A stretch of 38,956 bases of DNA, from contig NZ_JAOPXI010000081.1 in the NCBI RefSeq assembly GCF_025965215.1, positions 1 through 38,956 of the forward strand, read 5' to 3'. How positions within the stretch are numbered: position 1 is the first letter of the stretch; every line of letters begins with the position of its first letter. Of the stretch, positions 15,292-23,940 are shown in pieces. Under the pieces are notes generated by a model. That model had not been told where the DNA came from. It saw only the letters and a program-made list of their open reading frames with translations, and did no database searches. The translations under genes and the position numbers were made by a program. The stretch comes from Marmoricola sp. (GTDB lineage Bacteria; Actinomycetota; Actinomycetes; Propionibacteriales; Nocardioidaceae).

Positions 15292-16961
15292 GCGGTCGTC
15301 AGGTCCATCTGGTTCGCGAGCTCGTCGCCCGGCAGGTCGAAGTCGAACCTTGTCAGGAACGGGTCCCGACGGCGCCACATCCTGCTCACCGTGGAGAACG
15401 CGAGGTCGCCGTCGGCCTCCACTTGCAGCATGTGTGCGGTCACCGTGTTGAAGAGCCAGTCCGACTCGCCCATCCGCCACGGATGGATCAGGCACGAAGG
15501 AATGTCAGTGGCGCTGCGATAGAACCAGGCCCAGAGGCGGGCGCGCTCGATCTGGTCCGCGGTGATCAGCGGTCGCCGCTCGAGCAGGCCCTCGACGTGA
15601 TCCTCCAGCGCCCTGAAGTAGTCGTCGACCGAGTCCGTGACCGTGGTGAAGCCGCATCCGCTCCACTCCGACCAACCGCACTGGATCGCCGGGATGCCCA
15701 GCGCGGGGTACTCGTTGCTCACGCTGCCCCTGACCGTGAGGACGAGATCGGTGAGCGAGATCAGCGCGTTCTTGGTGAGCTCCAGACTGCGGAAGAAGGA
15801 CATGTGCGCCTGATCCGCATTCTGCATCGCGAGGCCGTCGAAGAACTCCGTCGCGTCGTACAGGTCCTGTTGCGGATGGTCCAGGAACAGCCAGTTCACC
15901 TCGGGATGCTCCCGCGCCCATGCCACCGTCTGCTCGAACCAGTCGCCAAGGTCCGCGAAGGCCTCCTTGTTGGTCCCGAGGGCGTCGGAGACTGCATGGT
16001 TGAACACCGACACCGTCGGTTTGCTGGCATCGAGACCGACCTGCTTTGCCGCATAGGTGCGCACTGCTGAGCGCTCTGCTGCGTCACGGATATCGATGCT
16101 CGAGAAACCACCACCCGCCCGCCACCACGACGGCCGCCCCAAGGTCGCCTTGGCACGCGATTGAGTCAGTTCGGCGCTCCTGCGGAGCAGATCCCGGTTC
16201 GCCCAGATCCTGGACTCGAAGAACGCTCCGATGTCCTCGGTCAGCCCGGCGCGAACGGGGGCACCCGGGATCGCCCGCTCCGGGAACAAGGTGTAGGCCT
16301 TGAGGCTGCCGGTCGACTGGGTGAAGATGACCGGCACGTCATGGCGCAGCGCCGCCTCGACTGCCAGACCGAAGTTGTCGTAGTCGACGTGGCTGGAGAT
16401 CAGCGCGACCACGTCGTTGTTGCTGATCAGGGCCTCGTAGATTCGTGCGAACTCCAGGCTTCGCGCCTCGACCTTGTCGCGCTGGAGCTTCATCTCCACA
16501 GAGTCGTCGAGTCGCGGCGCCTTGGCCATCCGGCAGGTGGTGGCGTAGACGATCTGGTCGAACACCGCTCTCGGGATCGCCGACTCCGGTAGAGGGCCGC
16601 CCAGGTCCACGCCCGCGACCACGTGAGGAACCCTGGTCCCTTGGACCCGTTCGTCGACGAGCTTGTGCGCGTCGAGGACCGATTCCGCACCGTAGGCGTA
16701 GCACATCTGGGCGATCTCGTCGGCGTTGAAATAGGTCCACACGACCTGATTCCAGTCCTCGTCGGCACCGCTGTACACAACGATCCTGGCCCGCTCGACC
16801 CGACGGAGCGCGTTGGCCAGCGTCAGGTTGCGGAGCGTCACCCTGAGGTCCTGGCTCATCGCCTCGACGAGGATCACCCGCTCGGAGGCGGGGAGGACCT
16901 GATGCTTCCAGAAGCCGGGTGCTGTGTTGAGGAATGACCCGTAATTCGTGAGGAGACGCAC
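15288..16961 (-). CDS. Putative GT-B polysaccharide glycosyltransferase
   Basis: The 557-aa protein shows the outline of a GT-B capsule-type transferase: an N-terminal half with SHVDYDNFGLAVEAAL and DVPVIFTQSTGSLKAY, then a second half starting PTVSVFNHAVSDALG, with WLFLDHPQQD and the nucleotide-site-like LVLTVRGSVSNEYPALGIPAIQCG. No membrane segment is seen. Its GTG start has TATAAC 6 nt upstream and no Shine-Dalgarno. It overlaps the 317-aa gene. Third-position AT seems higher than in neighbours, hinting at separate origin. The donor could be CMP-pseudaminate or another sugar; family assignment is tentative. Confidence 0.72.
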   Translation of the reverse strand: MRLLTNYGSFLNTAPGFWKHQVLPASERVILVEAMSQDLRVTLRNLTLANALRRVERARIVVYSGADEDWNQVVWTYFNADEIAQMCYAYGAESVLDAHKLVDERVQGTRVPHVVAGVDLGGPLPESAIPRAVFDQIVYATTCRMAKAPRLDDSVEMKLQRDKVEARSLEFARIYEALISNNDVVALISSHVDYDNFGLAVEAALRHDVPVIFTQSTGSLKAYTLFPERAIPGAPVRAGLTEDIGAFFESRIWANRDLLRRSAELTQSRAKATLGRPSWWRAGGGFSSIDIRDAAERSAVRTYAAKQVGLDASKPTVSVFNHAVSDALGTNKEAFADLGDWFEQTVAWAREHPEVNWLFLDHPQQDLYDATEFFDGLAMQNADQAHMSFFRSLELTKNALISLTDLVLTVRGSVSNEYPALGIPAIQCGWSEWSGCGFTTVTDSVDDYFRALEDHVEGLLERRPLITADQIERARLWAWFYRSATDIPSCLIHPWRMGESDWLFNTVTAHMLQVEADGDLAFSTVSRMWRRRDPFLTRFDFDLPGDELANQMDLTTA

Positions 16962-16967
16962 GCGCCA

Positions 16968-16973
16968 GTTATA
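16968..16973 (-). promoter_or_regulatory. Putative -10 element of the 557-aa transferase gene
   Basis: TATAAC on the minus strand, 6 nt before the GTG at 16961; no ribosome-binding site between. It faces the promoter at 17062-17067, so the two genes share a divergent region of 112 bp. Confidence 0.5.
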
Positions 16974-17061
16974 TCAACCGACTCGGCCGGCTCACCTCGG
17001 CTCATCGTCGAGCGAGCGGTCCACCGGCACGAGGGTCTTCGGTGCCGCAGACCCTCGCCAG

Positions 17062-17067
17062 TAGTCT
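17062..17067 (+). promoter_or_regulatory. Putative -10 element of the GT2 gene (leaderless)
   Basis: TAGTCT ends 6 nt before the GTG at 17074, with no Shine-Dalgarno. The same hexamer in a similar setting precedes the ACP gene. Confidence 0.55.
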
Positions 17068-17073
17068 CGTGCC

Positions 17074-19398
17074 GTGCTCCTCAGCGTCGTCGTGCCGTTC
17101 TTCAACGTGGAGCTGTACGTCCGGGAGTGCCTCGAATCGATCGCCGGCCAGGACGTCCGCGACCTCGAGGTGATCCTGGTCGACGACGGCTCCACCGACG
17201 GCACCCGGGGGATTGCCGAGGAGTTCGTCGCGGCCGATGACCGGTTCCGCCTCGTCACGCAGGCCAACCAGGGGCTCGGCCCGGCGCGGAACGCGGGGAT
17301 GGTGCTGGCCACCGGCCGCTACCTGACCTTCGTGGACAGCGATGACATCGTCCCGCGACGTGCCTGGCGCACCCTGATCGCGAACCTGGAGCGAACCGGT
17401 TCCGCCTTCGCTGCCGGCGATGCCCGACGGTTCAACATCCACGGCGTACGTGCCTCCTGGCTGCACGAACAGATCTTTACCGAGACGCGGACGCGGACCC
17501 ACGTCGACGACGTCCCGCGACTGGCGAATGACCGGATGGTCTGGAACAAGGTCTACCGCCGGTCGTTCTGGGAGGCGGGTGGCTACGCCTTCCCACCGAT
17601 CATGTACGAGGACTACCCGGTCACCCTGCGGGCCTACCTCGAGGCCGACGCCGTCGACATGGTGTCGGACCCGGTGTACATGTGGCGCGAACGTGACGGC
17701 GGCGAGCAGTCGATCACCCAGCGCGGGGTCGAACTCAAGAACGTCCAGGATCGGGTCACCTCGGCGATGGCGGTCCTCGACCTCGCTGCCGGCGCCTCCG
17801 CCCCGGTACGCCGAGCGGTCCATCACCACCTCGCCGGAACCGACGTCGGCGCGCTGGCGCGTGCCGTCACCCATCCGAGCAACGTCACCGACACCGAGGT
17901 GTTCCTCTCCCTGTCGCACCAGCTCCTGACGGCACTCGACCCCGCAGTCGTCGCCACCCGGAGACCGCTGGAGCGGCTCCAGTTCCAGCTCCTGCTCGAC
18001 GGCAGGGTCGACGACATCCGGACGCTCGCTGCCGTTCGCGAGCAGCAGCCACCGGCCGCCTCGCACGAGGACCGCGGACGGTTGCGCAAACGCCATCTCG
18101 TCGTGGTCGAGGGCATCGCGCTCGGCGAGACGGCCGAATGGGCCCGCCTGCTCGCTCCGGCGGAGATCGATCTGGATGCCCGGGTGCTCGCGGCTGTCTG
18201 GGACGGCGACGTGCTGCGTCTGGACCTCGAAGCCTGGATCCACTTCGCCGGTCCGGGATCCAGCCCCTCGCTCGAAGCCTGGCTCGAACGCGGCGACAGC
18301 CGGGTAGCGCTCGCGTCCGTCTCGGCCCTCGACGTCAGCGGTGCGTGCTGCCGCGGCACGTTCGCCGTGTCCGCCACCGCGCTGCTCGGCGACGGCGCGC
18401 CCGGAGACTGGTTCCTGCGCCTGCGCCTGCACGCGGACGGCATCGTCCGCGAGGGCAGCGCTACCAAGATCGTGCCGGGCTCGGCGACGCTCGGGACCCG
18501 CTGGACCGCAGACGGCTGGACATGGCTGCTCGGTGGCAAGCTCGATGGCCGGTACGCCGTCCGGGTGCTGCGGTGGGGCGCGGTCGTGACTGCCGTGGGG
18601 CCGGGCTACGGCGAGGAGATCGCGCTGACGGGTCGTAGCCGCCAACCGCTGCCGCTCTCAGGCGCCGAGCTGCTGGCCCGGGGCAGCGCCGTCGAGACCG
18701 CGGTTCCACTCCTGGTCGATGTGGGTGACCCGCATGTGTGGCGGGCACGGATCCAGCTCGCGGCGATCACCCAGGACCGGACCACCGTCGATGAGGCGCT
18801 GGCCGCCACGACCGAGTACGCGCTGTCGCTGAGGACACGGACCGACGAGCTCCCCATCGCGCTCGAGCCCGCGGTCGACGTCCAGCGGTTCACCCGGGGC
18901 CATCGCGAGGTCCAGGTAGTGGCGAGCCGGTTCGGTCAGGCCCGGCTGGACGAGATGAACCCGGAGTTCACGGTCGAGGAGGTCGTGGCCTCCGGGACCT
19001 GGGTCACCTTCCGTGGCCGCTGGCTCGATACCCGGGCGGTCACCGAGACCGCGATCCTGCGCTGGCACCACGACCCCGATCGCCCGGAGGACGTGACCAT
19101 TCCGCTGGAGTTCGACGGCACCTGGTTCTCCTTCGGGCTCGACGTGGCGGAACTCGCGGACCGGATGTCAACGACGCTCTCTGCGGTACCGGAGCATCCC
19201 GAAGCCGTGAGCCGCGCCGGGGACTGGTTGCTCTCGTTCGACCACTTCGGCCACCCCATGACCGCCCACCTATCCAGCTCGCTCGTTCGCCGGTTGCCCA
19301 CGCCGTGGACCACCAACAATGGCCGGGTGAGCCTGTCGACGCACCGCAAGTTCGCGGCGCGGCTGCACGTCAGCGACATCCGGATCACGAGCGACTGA
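17074..19398 (+). CDS. Family 2 glycosyltransferase with a long C-terminal extension
   Basis: The 774-aa protein has an N-terminal GT-A domain: SVVVPFFNVELYVRECLES (4-22), DDGSTDGT (37-44), NQGLGPARNAG (65-75), the metal-binding DSDD (88-91), and MYEDYP (177-182) as the likely catalytic region. It should transfer a nucleotide-activated sugar to a surface polymer in the cytoplasm. The remaining 500 or so residues are beta-rich and without a family I can name, but they recall the C-terminal beta-sandwich modules of wall-teichoic-acid transferases. No membrane segment is present. The end overlaps the convergent methyltransferase-like gene by 14 nt. Confidence 0.88.
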   Translation: MLLSVVVPFFNVELYVRECLESIAGQDVRDLEVILVDDGSTDGTRGIAEEFVAADDRFRLVTQANQGLGPARNAGMVLATGRYLTFVDSDDIVPRRAWRTLIANLERTGSAFAAGDARRFNIHGVRASWLHEQIFTETRTRTHVDDVPRLANDRMVWNKVYRRSFWEAGGYAFPPIMYEDYPVTLRAYLEADAVDMVSDPVYMWRERDGGEQSITQRGVELKNVQDRVTSAMAVLDLAAGASAPVRRAVHHHLAGTDVGALARAVTHPSNVTDTEVFLSLSHQLLTALDPAVVATRRPLERLQFQLLLDGRVDDIRTLAAVREQQPPAASHEDRGRLRKRHLVVVEGIALGETAEWARLLAPAEIDLDARVLAAVWDGDVLRLDLEAWIHFAGPGSSPSLEAWLERGDSRVALASVSALDVSGACCRGTFAVSATALLGDGAPGDWFLRLRLHADGIVREGSATKIVPGSATLGTRWTADGWTWLLGGKLDGRYAVRVLRWGAVVTAVGPGYGEEIALTGRSRQPLPLSGAELLARGSAVETAVPLLVDVGDPHVWRARIQLAAITQDRTTVDEALAATTEYALSLRTRTDELPIALEPAVDVQRFTRGHREVQVVASRFGQARLDEMNPEFTVEEVVASGTWVTFRGRWLDTRAVTETAILRWHHDPDRPEDVTIPLEFDGTWFSFGLDVAELADRMSTTLSAVPEHPEAVSRAGDWLLSFDHFGHPMTAHLSSSLVRRLPTPWTTNNGRVSLSTHRKFAARLHVSDIRITSD

Positions 19399-20938
19399 GG
19401 CGCCGCCGTACGGCTCGGGCGGCGTTGACCGGGTGCAACACACCACGGACGATCCGGCGAACGGCAACGCCTCCGCCTGTGGATCGAGACTCGGCGCGGG
19501 TGGCTCGCAGTTCGGCGTCGCGCAGCTGGTTCGAGCGCCGTTCGAGTTGCCGGTCCCGGTGTGCCGCGAGCCGCTCATGGGCGGTGACCTGACCGCGCGC
19601 GGCCTCGATGTCGAGGAGAAGCTGGGCGTTCAGCGCTCGGAGCGAGCTCAGGTCATGGCTGACCGCGTGCGGCCGGGCACCGGCCCCCGCCTCCTCGAAC
19701 CGCGCTGCGTCCGTGGCGATCCCGGCCATCGCTGTCAGAGCCCTCCCGACGCCGTTGTCGTCGAGCCACGGCGGCCAGACCCTCCGAACATCGGTCGCCA
19801 ACAACCGGCGAGCCAGCCACAGGGCCGCGGTCGCGACAGCGTCGCCGGGCAGCGGTGCAGGCTGTCCGAGCACCTCGAACGACCCGTCCGCGAGCAGGAC
19901 CTCGTCGGCCGCGTACCCAATGCCCATGTCGGCCACCCAAGCCAGGTACCCGGCGACGAGGTCGCGCAACGCTGCGAGGTCCTCTGTCTGGACGAGGCGC
20001 AGCGCAGCCTCGACGACCAGGTCGCCGGGCGGGACCGTCGCCCAGGCGGCCGTGTCGAACGTGGTCGCCCGATTGCCGCCGTCGGCCAGGATCGCCGTCG
20101 GCAGTGCTGGCAGGCTCGTGCCGCGACGGAGCACCAGCACCCAGCCGCTTGCAGCGTCGGCGAACCGTCCGGCACGCAATGTCGCCAGCGCGGCTGCCGT
20201 CGGGTCGAACAGCAGCTCATGGTCAGCCAGCGCCAACACGTCACGCCCGAGCGCGGACCGTAGCCGCACATCGTCGGCGCGCGTGCCAACCTCGACGAGG
20301 ACGCCGGGCTGCGTCGGCAGCCAGGACGCGGCGTAGCAGACACCCGAGAGCCCTGAGCCGGAAAACGCGGCCCCGGCGTGGGCCGCCGAAGCCGGCCGGG
20401 TGCCGTCGACCGACGCCGGCGGCTCCCAATCGCCCTCGTCGCGCCGTTCGGCCGCTGGACGGGCGTCGGCGAGATCCACCAGCGAGAGCGGGTTGTCGAC
20501 GCTGACCAGCAGCACGCCGTCGTCTGCGACCAGCCGTGACAGAGATGCCGTCCGGGCCGACCACGCTGTGGTTGCGAAGTCGTTGCTGGCGAGCCGCCCG
20601 ACACCGTCGAGCGCGACGACCAGATCCCACGGTGCGCGGACGGTCGTCGCGAACTGGTCAAGGTCACCGCAGACGACTGCGACCCTGGGGTCGGCTGCCG
20701 AGATCTGTTCGGCGTCGCTGAGCGAACGGACCAGGACCGTCGTCTCGCGGTCCTCGAACCAGCCCAGGACCTTGTCGTCGTGCGGACCGACGACGAGGAC
20801 ACGGCGGCCTACGGACGGGTCCCCGAGCACTGCGCCGAGCAGCTCGCGGAACACTGCCCCACCGGCTGGCCGGCGCAGCGGGTTTGCTCGATCGGTCCAC
20901 CACCGCATCTCGCCGGGGATGATCTCAATGCTCGTCAT
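19385..20938 (-). CDS. Degenerate methyltransferase-like protein with C-terminal coiled coil
   Basis: The 517-aa protein resembles a class I SAM-dependent methyltransferase in residues 45-160 (RVLVVGPHDDKVLGWF, VAVVCGDLDQF, WDLVVALDGVGRL, ADDGVLLVSVDNPLSL). The glycine-rich motif I is replaced by GPHDD, so SAM binding is doubtful. Residues of about 425-490 look like a coiled coil (LSSLRALNAQLLLDIEAARG, then a run rich in Arg, Glu and Ala), followed by a basic tail. ATG 20938 overlaps the upstream gene by 14 nt. It may be a scaffold or a modifying enzyme of the glycan machinery. Confidence 0.75.
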   Translation of the reverse strand: MTSIEIIPGEMRWWTDRANPLRRPAGGAVFRELLGAVLGDPSVGRRVLVVGPHDDKVLGWFEDRETTVLVRSLSDAEQISAADPRVAVVCGDLDQFATTVRAPWDLVVALDGVGRLASNDFATTAWSARTASLSRLVADDGVLLVSVDNPLSLVDLADARPAAERRDEGDWEPPASVDGTRPASAAHAGAAFSGSGLSGVCYAASWLPTQPGVLVEVGTRADDVRLRSALGRDVLALADHELLFDPTAAALATLRAGRFADAASGWVLVLRRGTSLPALPTAILADGGNRATTFDTAAWATVPPGDLVVEAALRLVQTEDLAALRDLVAGYLAWVADMGIGYAADEVLLADGSFEVLGQPAPLPGDAVATAALWLARRLLATDVRRVWPPWLDDNGVGRALTAMAGIATDAARFEEAGAGARPHAVSHDLSSLRALNAQLLLDIEAARGQVTAHERLAAHRDRQLERRSNQLRDAELRATRAESRSTGGGVAVRRIVRGVLHPVNAARAVRRRLSRS

Positions 20939-21761
20939 CACGCCCCCAGTCGAACAGCAGTCGCAGCTCGTCGGGACTGTGGAGCGACGCGCACCCGAGC
21001 TCGCCGTCGACGAGCGCCCGTACGCTGTCCAGGTCGATGTCCTTGCCGTGCAGATCGGGCCACAGACGAGCGATCCGCTCGGTGCCACCGAAAGCGGTGT
21101 CCTCGCCGGCCAGCTCCATCGGGTCGCCGTACACCGCCGGAACGCACCCGACCGACGCCCCGTAGAACACTGCCGTGCTCAACCGGTTCGACGCGACCCT
21201 CTTGTGCCTGCGGAGCTCGGCGAGCTGGTGATGCAGGAAGGTGCGGTTCGTGCCCTCGTAGTTCCAGCCGCGCTTGCCGAAGCAGATCACCCTGAACCCG
21301 GCGTCCTGGTAGAAGCTGCGGATCTCCGGGCGCTCGTACTCGGTGTAGTAGAGGCTCATCGTCACCGGGCCGGGCTCGGTCTCCTTGATCTCGTCGATCA
21401 GCCGGGCGTGCTCGCCGGCGATCTCACCCCGCTCCCAGCCGTGGAAGAGGAACCACAGTGTGCCCACACGCTCGTGGTCCGGGACGACGCCGAGATCCGG
21501 CTCCATCGCCAGCAGGTAGTTCCAGGGCGCGCCGATGACCCTGTACTCGCGCCGCCCCAGCATCAGGCCACGTCGCCGTGGCGCGTCCGACCAGGTGAAC
21601 CGCCAGGCCCCGGGGTAGAACTCGTGCTGCGGATTCCAGCCATCGAAGACGTTCCAGCCGTGCTGGAGATACCCCGGAATCGGCGGCGGGTACCGGTCAT
21701 TGAGACCGCAGTACCTCGCCAGGATGTGCGCCTGGCCGTAGTAATGATTGTGGTGATGCAT
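20925..21761 (-). CDS. Putative surface-glycan transferase, 278 aa
   Basis: This protein is not firmly recognised. The opening HHHNHYYGQAHILARYCGL and IPGYLQHGWN, and the later KRVASNRLSTAVFYGASVGC and PAVYGDP, follow the pattern of GT-B-like capsule or teichoic-acid transferases, in which a conserved segment near the C-terminus binds the nucleotide. AGGA 5 nt before the ATG is a usable ribosome-binding site. It lies between pseG and the methyltransferase-like gene on the same strand, so a role in building a pseudaminate-containing polymer is plausible. No signal peptide or membrane segment. Confidence 0.62.
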   Translation of the reverse strand: MHHHNHYYGQAHILARYCGLNDRYPPPIPGYLQHGWNVFDGWNPQHEFYPGAWRFTWSDAPRRRGLMLGRREYRVIGAPWNYLLAMEPDLGVVPDHERVGTLWFLFHGWERGEIAGEHARLIDEIKETEPGPVTMSLYYTEYERPEIRSFYQDAGFRVICFGKRGWNYEGTNRTFLHHQLAELRRHKRVASNRLSTAVFYGASVGCVPAVYGDPMELAGEDTAFGGTERIARLWPDLHGKDIDLDSVRALVDGELGCASLHSPDELRLLFDWGRDDEH

Positions 21762-21800
21762 CCCGGTCCTGTTCTTGCGGGCGCGGCTGCGGGCACACTA

Positions 21801-22829
21801 TCAGCGCGGTCCTGACCGTCCGGCGTCGCGGAAAACGTCTGCGACCCGCGCCCGGCCACCTCCATCGACGCGGAGCCACCCCCGCCGGCGCAGCGCCCGC
21901 CGACCGGCGGCGTCGTCCAGGGCGGTTCCCAGGACCTCGACGGCGCCCGCCGTCTCGCCCGCCACCAGGTCTTCGAGCATCCCGAGCGGGAGCCCGAGGT
22001 CGGAGTCGATCGCCCTCTCGTAGGAGCGGACCTGGTTCTCGGCGACGCAGACGAAGGCACACGCCGCCCCGAGGCACAGCAGCTCCCAGCTCGACGTGCC
22101 CGCTGCGCTCAGTACCAGATCGGCCGCCACGACCTCGTCGGCGAGCAGGCCCGTCGGGCTGATCAGCTCGATGCGTTGACCGGGCCCGGCTTCGACCTTC
22201 CGCGCCCACGGCTGCGGGGTGACGACCCGCAGGTCGAAAGGACGACCGGTAGCGACCATCGCCTCGGTCAGCACCGGACCTGCCCCGAACGCGTCGGTGC
22301 CGCCGAAGAACGCGAATACCCTGGGCGGCTCGCTCTCCGCCTCCCGAGGTCTCACCGGACGCCGATCCAGGATCTCGGTTCGCATCAGCGAGTAGTCGAG
22401 TCCTGCGAGCCGGGTGGTCCCCTCGGCCACCGGCCAGGTGTCGTCCTCGGCGCCGATGTTCTGGTCGACCAGCACGTGGGCGACGCGCCCGGCCGGGTCC
22501 CCGTCGACCAGGGCCAGGGTCGGAACCGCGTCAGCGAGGGCCGCGTACACGGCCGGGGGAAGGTGGTAGCTGTCGATCACGGCATGCGTCGCCGAGCTCT
22601 GCGCGAGTACGGCGAGGTGATCCGCGACACTTTCGGGGGCCGGGCGGTGTGCGAAACCGCGGGCCTCGACCTGCTCCAGCGCGAACGGCACCGAAGGCGC
22701 ATCCGCAGCCACCACGACCTGCGCTCCCCGCGAGGAGAACTCCTCGGCAAGCGCGAGGCAGCGCATCAGGTGTCCGATCCCGAAGCGGGGACCGACGTCG
22801 CAGAAGACGACCAGGACCTCAGCGGTCAT
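21801..22829 (-). CDS. pseG: UDP-2,4-diacetamido-2,4,6-trideoxy-beta-L-altropyranose hydrolase
   Basis: The 342-aa protein removes UDP from the PseH product, step four of pseudaminate synthesis. The signature FGIGHLMRCLALAEEF contains H20, the equivalent of the catalytic histidine near position 17 in Campylobacter PseG. The GT-B-like C-terminal half contains FFGGTDAFGAGP, DLVLSAAGTSSWELLCLGA and VAENQ. This hydrolase, with no NeuC-type epimerase present, marks the pathway as pseudaminic rather than legionaminic or sialic. It is divergent from pseB with 103 bp between the starts. Confidence 0.9.
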   Translation of the reverse strand: MTAEVLVVFCDVGPRFGIGHLMRCLALAEEFSSRGAQVVVAADAPSVPFALEQVEARGFAHRPAPESVADHLAVLAQSSATHAVIDSYHLPPAVYAALADAVPTLALVDGDPAGRVAHVLVDQNIGAEDDTWPVAEGTTRLAGLDYSLMRTEILDRRPVRPREAESEPPRVFAFFGGTDAFGAGPVLTEAMVATGRPFDLRVVTPQPWARKVEAGPGQRIELISPTGLLADEVVAADLVLSAAGTSSWELLCLGAACAFVCVAENQVRSYERAIDSDLGLPLGMLEDLVAGETAGAVEVLGTALDDAAGRRALRRRGWLRVDGGGRARVADVFRDAGRSGPR

Positions 22830-22932
22830 CGCCGCGATCCCCGCTCCGCATGCGCTCCAGCCATGCCAGTCACGGTATCGTCAGGCCCGTTGTCCACGGC
22901 GACAGCACCGCGCAACGGAAGGTCATCTGCAC

Positions 22933-23937
22933 GTGTCCCCCCTAGAAGACTCACTGCTCAAGGGATCCAGCATCCTGATCACCGGGGGCACCGGCTCCTT
23001 CGGCAAGGCATTCATCCGTTATGCGCTGGACAACCTCGAGCCGAAGCGGCTGATCATCTTCTCCCGTGACGAGCTGAAGCAGTACGAGGTCCGGGCGTTG
23101 TTCGCCGACGACCCACGGCTGCGCTTCTTCATCGGCGACATCCGCGACCAGCAGCGGCTGTTCCGCGCGATGCACAACGTCGACTACGTGGTCCACGCCG
23201 CGGCGCTGAAGCAGGTCGACACCGGCGAGTACAACCCGTTCGAGTTCGTGAAGACCAACGTGATGGGCTCGCAGAACGTGGTCGAGGCCGCGATCGACGC
23301 CGGCGTGAAGCGGGTCGTCGCACTGTCGACCGACAAGGCGTCCAGCCCGATCAACCTGTACGGCGCCACCAAGCTGACCGCCGACAAGATCTTCATCCTC
23401 GGCAACAACTACGCGGCCTCCTACCCGACCCGCTTCGCCGTGGTCCGGTACGGCAATGTCACCGGGTCACGCGGCTCGATCATCCCGAAGTGGCGCGCGA
23501 TGCACGCGAACGGCGAGAAGCTGCCGATCACCGACCTGCGCTGCACCCGCTTCCTGATCACGCTGCCGCAGGCGGTGCAGATGGTCGTGGACACCTTCGA
23601 GCTGATGCAGGGTGGCGAGCTGCTGGTGCCGCACATCCCCTCTCACAAGGTGGTCGACCTGGCACACGCCGTGGCGCCCGGGGCCGAGTTCGTCGACATC
23701 GGCCTGCGACCCGGCGAGAAGCTGCACGAGGAGATGATCAGCCCGGAGGAGGGCCGCCGCGCCGTGATCATCGCCGACGGCAAGTACTACGTGATCGAGC
23801 CGGAGACCCCGCAGTGGGGCTACAAGCCGATCACCGATGCCGTGCCGGTGCCCGAGGGCTTCCACTGCGCGTCGGACAAGAACGACATCTGGTGGGGCGT
23901 CGACGAGCTCCGCGAGGTCCTCGAGTCGGGGATCTGA
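22933..23937 (+). CDS. pseB: UDP-N-acetylglucosamine 4,6-dehydratase (5-inverting)
   Basis: The 334-aa SDR enzyme carries out the first step of pseudaminate synthesis. TGGTGSFGKAF (17-27) binds NADP; T133-D134-K135 and Y143 (STDKASSPINLYGATK) match the Thr/Asp-Lys-Tyr active site of FlaA1/PseB. The compact soluble form without membrane helices separates it from the long polysaccharide-type dehydratases. GGAAGG lies 10 nt before the GTG start. pseC follows after 3 nt. Confidence 0.95.
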   Translation: MSPLEDSLLKGSSILITGGTGSFGKAFIRYALDNLEPKRLIIFSRDELKQYEVRALFADDPRLRFFIGDIRDQQRLFRAMHNVDYVVHAAALKQVDTGEYNPFEFVKTNVMGSQNVVEAAIDAGVKRVVALSTDKASSPINLYGATKLTADKIFILGNNYAASYPTRFAVVRYGNVTGSRGSIIPKWRAMHANGEKLPITDLRCTRFLITLPQAVQMVVDTFELMQGGELLVPHIPSHKVVDLAHAVAPGAEFVDIGLRPGEKLHEEMISPEEGRRAVIIADGKYYVIEPETPQWGYKPITDAVPVPEGFHCASDKNDIWWGVDELREVLESGI

Positions 23938-23940
23938 CCC

